A stretch of 64,000 bases of DNA from Pycnococcus provasolii. Its lineage: Eukaryota > Chlorophyta > Pseudoscourfieldiophyceae > Pseudoscourfieldiales > Pycnococcaceae. The notes below the pieces were generated by a model. The model worked only from the letters and a program-made list of their open reading frames with translations. It was not told where the DNA came from and ran no database searches. Position numbers and translations under genes: made by a program. Where the stretch lies: the NCBI GenBank assembly GCA_938743325.2, contig OW568891.1, positions 124,001-188,000 on the forward strand. The letters are read 5' to 3'. This document shows positions 18,691 through 27,954 of the stretch, one piece after another. Numbering within the stretch: position 1 is the stretch's first letter; each line of letters opens with the position of its first letter.

Positions 18691-18851
18691 ATTCGTTTTC
18701 GCTATGAGTTCGCATAACAAGAAGGGAAACGAGCGCACTCGGGTGATGGGGATGAATTTGAAATGGTAGCGCGCGCTTGCTTTCTTGTGTGTGTTACGAA
18801 ACCGAAACATGAAACGGAAATTCAAATATAGAAAGAAGAAACAAACATTAC

Positions 18852-20012
18852 TCACAAGAAGGGGAGGTAGCTGTCCTCCGGCACATACCTGTCCTTGTTC
18901 TCGCCCAACAGCACGCGCCTCATCATCGCGCTGTACGCCTTGACGTCCGTCAAAAATTTGATGTAGACGCTCTTCTGAGGCTTTCGCTGCATACCGCGTG
19001 CACCCTCCTGAGCTTCCGCCGCGAGGCTTCGTACGCGTGGCACGAGGAAGCCAGCAGGCTTATCCGGCGTCTCCGCTAGGATGTTGATGAAGAACTTCGA
19101 AACCTTCGTGTCTGCTCCAGCCATGAGCAGGTCCGTGGTGACCATGCCTGGAGATAGCGTGTGAACGCTCACCTTGTCGGCAATGTCGAGCGACTTCAGC
19201 TCCGCCGAGATGCTGCTCGTCAGCTGTGGGATGGCAGCCTTGGTTGCTCCGTACGCCGCGAAGCGCGGCGTGGGGCTGCCCGACGACCCGGCGCCATCCA
19301 TGTTGAAGACGACTCCGCCACCTTCCTGGTCGCGCATGACGGCGAGCGCTTCCCGGCAGCACAGCATGGAGCCGAGCAGGTTCGTTTCGATGATTTCGCT
19401 CATGATGTCCGTGTCGGTGTCTAGGAGCGAGCCGTAGTAGTACCCATTCGTGCCTGCGTTGTTGACCCACACGTCGATTTCGCCGAGAAACTCCGCCGCC
19501 TCTTTCGCTAGCAGCTTCGCATCCTGCGCGAGCGACACGTTAGCCGCAACGCCGCTGACGTTATCGTCTCCAAACTCCGCCGTCAGCTCAGCGACGGACG
19601 CCTGTACCCTATCAGCGTCCCTTGAGTTGATGACGACGCGGTCCCCTAGCGCGAGGTGCGTTCTTGCCATCGCGAGTCCGATACCCTTCGTGCTTCCTGT
19701 GATGACGACTCCAAACGACCTCGACGGTTGCGGCGGCGCGGAGTCGTCGAGCCCGGTTTCGTCGCGCGGGTGCTCCGCCGGCTCTGCCGGCTCCGACGAC
19801 GACGCGCACCAAACGCAAGCACGTTGTTGTCCCCCAGATGCCTTCTCCATCTGATGAAACCTCCGATATCTTCGAAGTCTTCCATCCAAGCCGCCCCAAG
19901 CCAACCCTATGGCGCCCCCAGGCCCAGGGTGGGAAAGCCGAGGAGAAAGCCGAGGAGCCAGCGCAGATCTTAAACCACCCAGGGTCCCAGGAAGACTAAG
20001 CATGGCCACCAT
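18852..20012 (-). CDS. NOL: Chlorophyll(ide) b reductase, NOL/NYC1-type short-chain dehydrogenase
   Basis: A 386-residue short-chain dehydrogenase with a plastid presequence of about 70-95 residues. The NAD(P)-binding motif TGSTKGIG lies at 105-112, NNAG at 184-187, and the catalytic pair YGATK gives Tyr254 and Lys258. VVFNMDGAGSSGSPTPRFAA (235-253) is the stretch that marks the NOL/NYC1 group. No extra N-terminal membrane helices are obvious, so it fits NOL better than NYC1. The enzyme reduces the 7-formyl group of chlorophyll b to 7-hydroxymethyl chlorophyll, the first step of chlorophyll b breakdown and needed for antenna disassembly. It lies next to six antenna genes, converging with copy 6. 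A second ATG at 20003 is possible. Confidence 0.88.
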   Translation of the reverse strand: MVAMLSLPGTLGGLRSALAPRLSPRLSHPGPGGAIGLAWGGLDGRLRRYRRFHQMEKASGGQQRACVWCASSSEPAEPAEHPRDETGLDDSAPPQPSRSFGVVITGSTKGIGLAMARTHLALGDRVVINSRDADRVQASVAELTAEFGDDNVSGVAANVSLAQDAKLLAKEAAEFLGEIDVWVNNAGTNGYYYGSLLDTDTDIMSEIIETNLLGSMLCCREALAVMRDQEGGGVVFNMDGAGSSGSPTPRFAAYGATKAAIPQLTSSISAELKSLDIADKVSVHTLSPGMVTTDLLMAGADTKVSKFFINILAETPDKPAGFLVPRVRSLAAEAQEGARGMQRKPQKSVYIKFLTDVKAYSAMMRRVLLGENKDRYVPEDSYLPFL

Positions 20013-20753
20013 AAGAGCAGGACGGAGTAGTGACGGACAGGAGGAGACCGTGATTGCGTTTTTGATTTGATTGATGGGAACACGATTCTGGAAGGAGGCA
20101 GATACGATGGGGGTGCCAGCACAGCACGGGGCCCCCCGCCTTTTTTTAATTAACGACCCCCGGCAGCCCGGGGGAAGTTTATTCCGCGGATTTCACCTCG
20201 GAGAAATCTTCGAATCCCCGGCTGCCCGGAAAAAGAATTCGGAAGAAGAGAAATTGGAGGCTGAAAATGGTCGGCATCCAGTTTCAGACTTTCAGTTTCA
20301 GGCACCTCGGAAAGCCTGAATTGATAATTCTAAGCGGGAAAGATGGCGGCCAGCCTGGTTTTTTTTCTCGTTTTCTCGTTTTCTAAAAAAGAAAGAACGT
20401 TCATTCTCTCTATCGTAGAGGTCTACGATAGAACTTGTGTCCCACCTGCCACTTGTAGAGTCGGCCTGGTGTGGCTGTTTCTTGGCCTTTATGTATGTAG
20501 TCTATGTAGTCTATGTACATATCGTGATTAGCGGGAGAAGAACGCTTGGATTATATTCGCGGCTTGGCGGCGGGGGTTCAGTGGTTCCACTCGAAGCACG
20601 CTCGCCAGTACAATATGCTTTGTCAGTCTGTGCACCTTTCTTTCGCAACACCTGACTGAGGGGATGTTTCTCTTGTAGTACGTACTGTATGCGAATATAT
20701 TGTATTGTGTGTGTTACATAGACAGTACTGTACTCTACATAAATAAATCAAAA
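20013..20753. other. Intergenic region
   Basis: About 740 bases with no supportable gene. Palindromic CCGGG/CCCGGG words cluster at 20160-20230, and CTTTCAGTTTCAG-like repeats at 20280-20300. Complementary halves (CTCTATCGTAGAG and TCTACGATAGAA) at 20406-20431 can form a hairpin. GTACTGTA/TACAGTAC words occur near 20685-20735. It contains the promoter of the chlorophyll b reductase gene and the 3' end of the signal peptidase gene. Confidence 0.5.
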
Positions 20754-22370
20754 TCAAGGCTTCGGAAGCAGTCTCGCGTGCTCCGGCGGCCACAGCACGA
20801 CGCGCGCTACGCCACGAACGCTCCGCGCCTCAGCGCCCCCGAACAACGTCGAGTCGCTCGAACGGCCGCGATTGTCGCCGAGCACATAAACCAACGACTC
20901 GCCCACGCCCACGCCCGTCGGAGCAACGTCCGCAGCGCCGAGCTTGCACGCGACGTCAACGCCAGGATAGCAAGGGGCAGTCGTCTCGAGCTTGACGCCA
21001 TTCACGAACAGCGTGCCCTCGGAAATGCCAGCCGAGTCGCCGGCGCCAGCTACAACGCGCTTCAGCAAACGAGCATTCCGCGGGGGAGGCGGCTTGCCCA
21101 GCTGCCTTGCAAGCGCACGGAGGTTGTCGGGAACGTCGAGCCATACCACGGGTGCATCAAGAGGCGCAATCCCTCCGACGGCACGGTGCAGCGAACGAGA
21201 TACCGTCGACGCGCGCGTGTCCACGAGAATGACGTCCTTCTCCCGGAGCGTGGGAAGCATGGAAAGACCGTCAACGCTGACGAGGCGGAACGGCAACGCA
21301 GTCGCAGTCAGCACGAGCGGCAGGATGGCTGCGAATGTGCCAAGCCGAATGCTAGACGAAAGTTCGTCTGAAATCGTATGCAGCTGACATGCATTCACAC
21401 CAATCTCCACGGAACCCCACGGCGTGCAAGCTGGATGGTGGAGGCGTGCGACGAGCTCCCACGCGCCGCCGTGTCTTGGCGGCTGATCGTCCACGCTCGC
21501 AGCAGCTATGCGCGTCTCTTCAGGCTGGTAGCACGCTTTCGGCCTCCACTCGAGGGATTGGACCACGTAGCGAACTCCGGCGTAGAGCCCCAGGCGTCGG
21601 CTCGTGATTCCAGGAACTGCCTGGCTGCCAACGACGATGGTGTTTGCCGCATTTGAGCGAGTACTCCTCCGCACCGCCTCGATCGTCGTTCGAGCTGCGC
21701 CAAGCGCGTATCGAACAGCCGATGGTCCGTCGACGCGCTCGACGGCAGCACGGTCGAGCGTGGTTCCTCCATCACGCATGAGACGCACGTGCAGATTCTC
21801 GCCGTATTCGACGGGCGTGTATCCGTCAGCCTCTGCGCCCGCGTCGAGGAGTGCTTCGCGCAACTTGGTGCCAACTCTTGCGTACGCGAGTGCAGCGTCA
21901 CGCGACGTCGCCGCCTTGATTGCGCGTGCGTCAGGCGCAAGCACGCCTGCACTTAAACTTTCGCTCAGATACTCGTACGCCGACCACCCGTATTTGTTTC
22001 TTTTTCGTGCGCATGCGCCTTGTTCGAGCAATATGCGCGCCGCGTCCGCGTTTCGTTTCTCGCACGCGTGCATGAGCGGCGTGCTTCCATTTTTGTCCTC
22101 CAAGTCGACATTTACCACATCATCTGAGATATTCGCGGTTTGTCTTGATCTTGTTATGGTAGCTGTAATAAGAGGTACGTTCTCCCTTCGTCGCGCCTCT
22201 TTTGTCGTCAAGACGTCTCTCAGAGTTGCGAGGTCGTTCGTGCGCGCCGCGCGGTGCAAGGGTGGCAGGTTTTCTCGGAGAAAGGCCCTACCTCGAGTTT
22301 TCGCCGAGGAAGGTCCCTTTTCTCGAAGAGGGGACCTTCTTGAAAATCTCTTTGCGCGCCGTGCGTACAT
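20754..22370 (-). CDS. Ankyrin repeat / type I signal peptidase fusion
   Basis: 538 residues from MYARRAKRFS; in-frame ATGs at 22469 and 22598 lie closer to the upstream gene's stop (22628), so the later start is preferred. An Arg/Ser-rich presequence is followed by ankyrin-like repeats (LPPLHRAARTNDLATLRDVL, then DKNGSTPLMHACEKRNADAA and KYGWSAYEYL). Next comes an unrecognised middle region of about 190 residues, then a membrane helix (LGTFAAILPLVLTATALPF) and an S26 peptidase. The Ser/Lys dyad is visible: SVDGLSMLPTL with Ser370, RLLKRVVAGAGD with Lys437, and box E VLGDNRGRSSDS near 494-505. It probably removes signal peptides in the thylakoid or an inner organelle membrane. Ordinary plastid signal peptidases lack ankyrin repeats. 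The stretch is one uninterrupted frame, which argues against two neighbouring genes. Confidence 0.82.
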   Translation of the reverse strand: MYARRAKRFSRRSPLREKGPSSAKTRGRAFLRENLPPLHRAARTNDLATLRDVLTTKEARRRENVPLITATITRSRQTANISDDVVNVDLEDKNGSTPLMHACEKRNADAARILLEQGACARKRNKYGWSAYEYLSESLSAGVLAPDARAIKAATSRDAALAYARVGTKLREALLDAGAEADGYTPVEYGENLHVRLMRDGGTTLDRAAVERVDGPSAVRYALGAARTTIEAVRRSTRSNAANTIVVGSQAVPGITSRRLGLYAGVRYVVQSLEWRPKACYQPEETRIAAASVDDQPPRHGGAWELVARLHHPACTPWGSVEIGVNACQLHTISDELSSSIRLGTFAAILPLVLTATALPFRLVSVDGLSMLPTLREKDVILVDTRASTVSRSLHRAVGGIAPLDAPVVWLDVPDNLRALARQLGKPPPPRNARLLKRVVAGAGDSAGISEGTLFVNGVKLETTAPCYPGVDVACKLGAADVAPTGVGVGESLVYVLGDNRGRSSDSTLFGGAEARSVRGVARVVLWPPEHARLLPKP

Positions 22371-22627
22371 CACAGACGACGGCTGCACCTCAGACAGACG
22401 ACTGCACCAACAATTTGCAAAGTTGCGCCCATCGCGGACGACGCCGAGTCCTGATGAGCAGTTTGGCATGAGTTTATTTTTTTGTGGCTCGGAGGCTACC
22501 AAATACGATAGACTCGAAAAAAATCTAAAATCTAAAATCTCGGGGAGGGGAGGGAGTTTGAGAGTTTCAGAATTTTTTATTCTCGGGGTTACACTCACTC
22601 ACTCGTTCATGATGATGAAGCATGTTG

Positions 22628-23527
22628 TCACTTGAGCTCGTCCATCTGGACTTGCTCGTTCGGGAAGCCGATCGTGCACCCCGGCCGCGGCCCGTACTTC
22701 TCGAAGTACTTCTCAGGCAGCTTGCACTCGCCTCCCGCGTACTCCGGCATCGCGACGCCAGTCGGCTGCGCGCTGCAGTACGGCCGGCTTCCCGGCTTCG
22801 CCAAGTACTGCTGGTGGTATCCTTCCGCGAAGTAGTACTCGGTCGCGCCAGGTTCGCCAATCTCCGTGGTGATGGCACCGAAGCCTGCTTTTGATAGCGC
22901 ACCCTGGTACGCCTCCTTGGACGCGAGCACGAGCTTGTGCTGCTCAGGCGTGGCGGGGAAGAGGGCGCTGCGGTACTGCGTGCCTGAGTCGTTGCCCTGT
23001 CGCATGCCCTGCGTGGGGTCGTGGCTCTGCCAGAAGATGCGCAGGATGTCGGCGAATCCGACGATTTCCGGATCCCACACCACCTGGTACACCTCGGTGT
23101 GTCCCGTCTGCCCGCTGCACACCTCCTCGTACGTGGGGTTGGGCGTGAACCCTCCGGCGTATCCGACGCTCGAGCTCCAGACGCCCGGCATGCGCCACGC
23201 CGCCTTTTCGCTTCCCCAGAAGCACCCGGATCCGAAGACGCAGTGCTCTAGGTTGCTCGGGAATGGCTGTTCCATGGTATTACCGGTAACGAAGTGTTTT
23301 TCGGGCACTTCCATTTTCGACGCACGTCCAGGTAGTGCTTTCTCTTTGGTGACCAAAGCGGACTTGTCCCCCATGAGGAGTGCCATGAGTGAGTTCATGG
23401 AATCCGCGTCCAGACCAGCACGAGTAGTTGTAGCACGAGAACGACGAGATGCACGAAAGCCGCTCAGACGGACGCCACCTTGGAGACTTGAGGCTCTGGG
23501 AAGGGACAAAGAGGAAGAGCGCAGCAT
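22628..23527 (-). CDS. MSRA: Peptide methionine sulfoxide reductase A, plastid-type
   Basis: 299 residues. A presequence of about 40 residues (Ser/Arg-rich, MLRSSSLSLPRASS) suggests plastid import. The catalytic motif GCFWG is at 101-105 with nucleophile Cys102, followed by SSVGYAGGFTPNPTYEEVCS and GHTEVYQVVWDP, then FWQSHDPTQGMRQGNDSGTQ, all MsrA signatures. The C-terminal part (YHQQYLAKPGSRPYCS) matches the plant-type enzymes. It reduces methionine-S-sulfoxide in proteins with thioredoxin as donor, repairing oxidative damage in the chloroplast. It lies upstream of the ankyrin/peptidase gene on the same strand, 257 bases from its preferred start. Confidence 0.92.
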   Translation of the reverse strand: MLRSSSLSLPRASSLQGGVRLSGFRASRRSRATTTRAGLDADSMNSLMALLMGDKSALVTKEKALPGRASKMEVPEKHFVTGNTMEQPFPSNLEHCVFGSGCFWGSEKAAWRMPGVWSSSVGYAGGFTPNPTYEEVCSGQTGHTEVYQVVWDPEIVGFADILRIFWQSHDPTQGMRQGNDSGTQYRSALFPATPEQHKLVLASKEAYQGALSKAGFGAITTEIGEPGATEYYFAEGYHQQYLAKPGSRPYCSAQPTGVAMPEYAGGECKLPEKYFEKYGPRPGCTIGFPNEQVQMDELK

Positions 23528-23925
23528 CCAGAGAATGATTCGGAGATGGCAAGATCACAATCGGGACCCCTGTGAGCCATACACTGCCCCTAATCGGAAA
23601 TCTCACCCGATCTGAGTGGAGTTCGCCAGGTCCAGGTGGGGATCCGCCTGGGAACTGCAGGCCTGCCTTTGGCGATACGCCAAGTAGTCGGGGGTTTGGT
23701 CAGGGGTTTGGAGTTTGGAGTACACTATCGTAAGGTAAGCACTACTGAGTACACTCCCAATCAAGGGCATATTAATCCATGGATTAATATGCTATGGCCG
23801 TCAGTCAGGCGAAAGGGGAAAGTTGGTCAGAAAGTAGAATGATAGTTACTAGGAGCAATAAGTAGGGGCGAGCAGAGCCGCGAGCCCCGCGTGACGGAAT
23901 CTACGGTGCCCTACCACGATTACGC
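23528..23925. other. Intergenic region with perfect palindrome
   Basis: About 400 bases, no gene. Near its right end it holds a perfect 26-bp palindrome described separately. Repeated GGGGTTTGG words occur at 23690-23720. Confidence 0.55.
23767..23792. repeat. Perfect 26-bp palindrome
   Basis: The half-site GCATATTAATCCA is followed directly by its exact reverse complement, with no spacer. It is AT-rich in a GC-rich genome. It could bind a dimeric protein or extrude as a hairpin; nothing else in the sequence says which. Confidence 0.9.
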
Positions 23926-24531
23926 GTGTGTGTGTGTGTGTGTAGTGTGTGTGTGTGGGTGACGACCCCACAAGGGCCCAACCTTCTTACGTCGTCACAC
24001 GACGTCGTCGACGACGACCACAACAACAACGCAGCCAACGACGACGACGACGACGACGACGACAACGCAGCCAAGCACGACGACGTCGTCGACGACGACG
24101 ACCACAGCAACAACGCAGCCAACCATGGAGCCACCGAGCCACCGCCGAGTCCGCCGGCGAGGGATGTTGGCGTTTCGCCAAAGCCCGTTGAAATCAGAGT
24201 CGCCTTGGATAAGCCATCGAGGAATCGCAAGATCAGTCGCACCGTCACCGTCGATGCTAGGGATGACACTGGAAAGAAAATTCGCATGATCACACGCGTC
24301 AGGAGTCGCAATAAATGCCTACGCGACAATGATGTGAAGGGCTATGCTGTGAATATGAATGATGGCGGAACTGCCGTCTATCTTGGCCAGTCTCGCGCAC
24401 CGCCGGCCGCCGCCGCGCGCTCGGCGTGGCCGTCGCGCGGCTCCGCGCGCTCGACGTGCGCGCGCACGTGCGCGAGTGACATCATAAGTAAAACTTATCA
24501 AGTTGCAGAAAATTGGAGGGCTATGCTGTAA
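23926..24531 (+). CDS. Orphan ORF or exon, low-complexity start
   Basis: A frame of about 200 codons with no ATG at its 5' end; it opens in a (GT)n microsatellite, so it is more likely an internal exon or a remnant than a complete gene. The first half is ACG/GAC/AAC repeat DNA, which reads as Thr-Gln-Pro-rich mucin-like sequence in one frame and Asp/Asn-rich in this one. The middle is protein-like: VEIRVALDKPSRNRKISRTV, then TVDARDDTGKKIRMITRVRS. It runs into a block (GYAVNMNDGGTAVYLGQ) that is repeated twice more downstream at the DNA level. No family recognised. Confidence 0.3.
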   Translation: MCVCVCSVCVWVTTPQGPNLLTSSHDVVDDDHNNNAANDDDDDDDDNAAKHDDVVDDDDHSNNAANHGATEPPPSPPARDVGVSPKPVEIRVALDKPSRNRKISRTVTVDARDDTGKKIRMITRVRSRNKCLRDNDVKGYAVNMNDGGTAVYLGQSRAPPAAAARSAWPSRGSARSTCARTCASDIISKTYQVAENWRAML

Positions 24532-24720
24532 TGCTGTGAATATGAAGAATGATGGCGGAACTGCCGTCTATCTTGGCCAGTGAGTGACATCATAAGTAAA
24601 ACTTATCAAGTTGCAGAAAATTGGAGGGCTATGCTGTGAATATGAAGAATGATGGCGGAACTGCCGTCTATCTTGGCCAGTGAGTGAGATCATAAGTAAA
24701 ACTTATCAAGTTGCAGAAAA
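24341..24720. repeat. Tandem duplication, about 100-bp unit
   Basis: A unit containing CATAAGTAAAACTTATCAAG, GGAGGGCTATGCTGTGAATA and GCCGTCTATCTTGGCCAG occurs at 24474-24580, 24581-24680 and, truncated, 24681-24720. A further partial copy at 24341-24390 lies inside the preceding ORF. The first full unit has an extra 8 bases (TAATGCTG). The inner AAGTAAAACTTATC is itself nearly palindromic. Each junction contains CCAGTGAGTGA, which resembles a splice donor. Confidence 0.85.
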
Positions 24721-24828
24721 TAAATCATTATTGTTTTTCTAGTGCTAACATTTAGATTCTCTTACATACCTGTTTCGATGAATAACTTGTGTAGTGGACG
24801 GACGGACGTGGACTGACTCATGTGTCAC

Positions 24829-26850
24829 TCATGAGCTCGCAATCAGCCCTCTTAATCCGCCAGACACGCCTGGCGCATCACGACGCACCTGCCGCTTCAA
24901 CCACGCCGGCGCCTTGCTGCCCTGTTGGGTTGGGTTGGGCACACCACGCACGGACGCGTTGAGCGGAGCACCTTCAGAAGAATGCTCAGCCACCGCACCA
25001 AGCCGCTGGCTGAGATCCTCCTTTGCGACGACTTGCTCCTCCTCGAGCCCCTCCCGTCCATCATCAGCAGCGAGCGGCGGCGTCTTCGGCTTCTGCTTGA
25101 GCACCGTACGCGTCAGCGCCGCGCTCTCGAGCGCACTTCTCAGCCCGCGCTCGAGGGCAGACGGCGTCGGCGAGCCAACCTCAGCCGCGCCAAGAGCTTC
25201 AGAAAGCACGCTCTCGAGGCGGCGCACGCGACTCACCGCGGCATCGAGGTGAACGTCCGCCTCGATTCCCTTAAAACCGCCAGGAGGCAGCTTCGCGGGC
25301 GGCGTAGGCCACCTGGGCTTTCGCTGCGCGGGGGGGAAGACGCCGCCAACCTTGCCGCTTCTTTTCTGCCTCGCACGCAACTCTTCCTGGAACCACGGAT
25401 CGAGCGAGGCGCTGCTGTCCTCCGGCATCAGGCTTCCCATGTCAGGCTGGCTCGTCAGCTCTCTCGTCACGTTCGTTCGCTTGCTGGAATCCTTGCCGCC
25501 GTGCGCGCAAGCCTTGAGCAGCATGTTGACGTGCCTTTTCGCCTCCTCGCCAGGAAGCTTGTCGAAAAACACTCGCATCAGCACCATCTCTTTGGGCAGC
25601 GGCCTTTCGTTCGCCTTAGCGAGGTCCGGTGGCGCGCCAGGCGGCCCTCCCATGCCCGCTCCGTCGAGCAGCTTCTTGTACAGGCGCTCGCCAATCGTCA
25701 GCCCAATGCGCCCGATGCAGTCGACAAACTCTACCAGGTTCAGGTCATTGAAGAACTCGTCACCCTCGTCCGCGGCGTTCGCCCAGCGGAACACATGTGT
25801 CAGCTCGCGCTTCGTGATGAGCTGCGGTAGAACCTCAAAGTCGCGCAGCATGTCCTCGAGCTCCTTGATGTTCAGGCTGGTGTTGGCGTGCTGCAGCGCT
25901 GCGGCGCTCGACGTGTCGATGTTGTCCTGATCTGCGGCTGCGTAGAATTCGAATATGGCGGCGAGGTTCGGTGCATATCGCATGATTGCGGCCTGGCAGC
26001 GCGGCAGCTTCATCGCCGCCGCGTGCGGGTCGACGCGCGCGCCCATATTGCGCGCGGCCCGTGCGACGACGCCGTCGCAGAGCTCGGCGAAAGCGCGCCT
26101 CTCCTGTGCGTGGTGCTCGGATCGCCCCTTGGGCCTGTCACGTCCGAGAAACCAGACGCAGCATGCTTCGTGCAGCGCGCTGAGCGTCTCCGTGAAGTCG
26201 AGCTTGTGGTTTCGCCCCTTGCCGAGAGCGCGCCCTGCGTTGACGTCAGCCTTGTCGAAGAAGAGCGTGGCATCGACGCACGTCAGCTGGTGGTTGCTCG
26301 GGAGTCCAGCGACGTACCTTTCGTCCTCCGGCGTGTCCGGGTCATCTTCGGGCAGCATGCCAAGGCTGATGAGCAGCCTGACGAATTCCGAGCTCGCAAT
26401 TTCCTCCCCGCTGGGACCGCACTTGCTGTGGTACTCGAAGACGATTCTCAGGTTCGCTTCTCTCTCCGCGTTGAGTTCGTCGCGCGCAGCCTTGGGATAG
26501 TTGCCGGGGAGGTGGTATGCGGCGTCGGACGTTGACGTTGACGTGGTTGTGGCTGCCCTCGCGACGGCCGCCTTGTCCTTGTCCTTGTCGTCGTCAAACG
26601 TCACGACCTGCGGCTTTCCTCCCTGCGCGCCATCCGACGCTGCGCCTGGTTTGTTCAGCAGAGCGGGCGGCCTTGGCACGGACGGGAGGTACTCTTCTCC
26701 GTGCAGCGACGCGGAGTTGACGCTTCGTCCTGAGCGGTTGAGTTTCTCGGTGACTGCTTGTTTGTTTCCCAGCTCCATGTATCCGCGTAGGAACGCCAGG
26801 ACGACGTCGCCAGCCGCCAAAGGGCTGTGGTCCAAAGGACTGCGCGGCAT
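24829..26850 (-). CDS. EF-hand-like protein, possibly axonemal
   Basis: 673 residues starting MPRSPLDHSPLAAGDVV. After an acidic and Thr-rich linker (about 85-110), the region from about 125 to 410 contains helical segments reading like degenerate EF-hand pairs: RIVFEYHSKCGPSGEEIASS, LAAIFEFYAAADQDNIDTSS, LNIKELEDMLRDFEVLPQLI and FFNDLNLVEFVDCIGRIGL. The last two have the spacing and wording of EF-hand proteins common in algal flagella. Loop Ca-ligands are incomplete, so calcium binding is doubtful. The C-terminal third is Pro/Arg-rich and includes a short coiled coil (VSRVRRLESVLSEALGAAE). The flagellar assignment is inference; the window also has a CFAP53-like gene. Confidence 0.6.
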   Translation of the reverse strand: MPRSPLDHSPLAAGDVVLAFLRGYMELGNKQAVTEKLNRSGRSVNSASLHGEEYLPSVPRPPALLNKPGAASDGAQGGKPQVVTFDDDKDKDKAAVARAATTTSTSTSDAAYHLPGNYPKAARDELNAEREANLRIVFEYHSKCGPSGEEIASSEFVRLLISLGMLPEDDPDTPEDERYVAGLPSNHQLTCVDATLFFDKADVNAGRALGKGRNHKLDFTETLSALHEACCVWFLGRDRPKGRSEHHAQERRAFAELCDGVVARAARNMGARVDPHAAAMKLPRCQAAIMRYAPNLAAIFEFYAAADQDNIDTSSAAALQHANTSLNIKELEDMLRDFEVLPQLITKRELTHVFRWANAADEGDEFFNDLNLVEFVDCIGRIGLTIGERLYKKLLDGAGMGGPPGAPPDLAKANERPLPKEMVLMRVFFDKLPGEEAKRHVNMLLKACAHGGKDSSKRTNVTRELTSQPDMGSLMPEDSSASLDPWFQEELRARQKRSGKVGGVFPPAQRKPRWPTPPAKLPPGGFKGIEADVHLDAAVSRVRRLESVLSEALGAAEVGSPTPSALERGLRSALESAALTRTVLKQKPKTPPLAADDGREGLEEEQVVAKEDLSQRLGAVAEHSSEGAPLNASVRGVPNPTQQGSKAPAWLKRQVRRDAPGVSGGLRGLIASS

Positions 26851-27954
26851 ATCTACAGTATCTGTCTATTCGAATACGGTAATGTACTACTATACGCGCT
26901 ATCTATGCTACCCGTACTGTACAGTAGTACAGTAGTACTGACAATAAGCTTATGCTTAAGAACTATTATGCTTAAGGTAGGCGCGCTTCTTACAGTAAAA
27001 GGTGAGGCGTCGTCGTCACCTTTCTGGCCAGTGAGCCTCCCTCCCTCCCTCCCTCCCTCCCTCCCTCCCTCCCTCCCTCCCTCCCTCCCTCCCTCCCTCC
27101 CTCCCTCCCTCCCTCCCTCCCTCCCTCCCTCCCTCCCTCCCTCCCTCCCTCCAAGGCTCCAAGCCGGCCGGCCTTAGCGCTGCAGTAGTAAAGTTTACTA
27201 AGGTACAGTGCTGCCCCTCGGCCACGCCTCTTTCTAAAGCCTCACGTATAAACACGACTGTGGGCACCGGGCACGCCTGTCGCCTCACCACTGGTCTTGG
27301 CCACACCACTGGTCTTGGCCACACCTCACCACTGGTCTTGGCCACCCACACGACGTTGTGGGGTGCTAAGAACTATGTAAGAACTATGTAATTCTTCTTC
27401 ATGCAGTCCAGTCGCCAGTCGTGCTTCGAGCTTTCGAGGAAACCTTTACCGGGTAGGAATCCTGTAGTTAAGGTTATTACTGTATGTAGACCCCACCTGA
27501 GGGCATCCTTCTCCTGCTCCGGATCTCCCTCCCTTGTTGATCTCCCGGCCGGCCTGAGTCCTGACCAGTACTGGACTACTGGCTGGCTGGGGTGGTCCTT
27601 CGAGCCTAGCCTAACCTGTGCGACACTCGTCCAACCTGGTATGTATGTATCGTACTGTAGAACTGTAGAACGTTTTTAAAAGGCCGTTTATGTAAGCCTT
27701 GTAAGGTTAACCTAGGTGGTAGACTCCAGTTCCACCATGGAAGACCAGCCGGCCTTATGAACCCTACTGGATCCAGTAACCCTAACCCTAACCCAACTCC
27801 TCCACCGAACTGTTTTTGCCCCCACCTACCTTAGGGCACCTACCGTAACCGTAGTACTTACGTAGGTGCGGGCATTTGCGTTTGATCGCCGATCGATCAG
27901 CCGCCGCATCACTCCATTCCATTCGTTGTTTCCGATCGCATACCTTACGATAAC
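26851..27954. other. Intergenic region rich in simple repeats
   Basis: 1.1 kb without a gene, between divergent EF-hand-like and cytochrome b5 genes. It contains overlapping GTACTGTACAGTAGTACAG words (26909-26940), the long CTCC tract, three copies of CACCACTGGTCTTGGCCAC (about 27285-27345), the ACCGGGTA word (27448-27455), and a short AACCCTAACCCTAACCC run (27778-27794). Confidence 0.6.
27036..27152. repeat. (CTCC)n microsatellite, 117 bp
   Basis: An uninterrupted run of about 29 CCTC units: pyrimidines on the plus strand, purines on the minus. Such tracts can form triplex DNA, and the GGGAGGGA strand can form G-quadruplexes. The length suggests it is polymorphic between strains. Confidence 0.95.

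Noticed and set aside
20754-23527. Reading the three minus-strand plastid genes as an operon
   Set aside because: Nuclear eukaryotic genes with their own spacing and presequences; nothing indicates polycistronic transcription.
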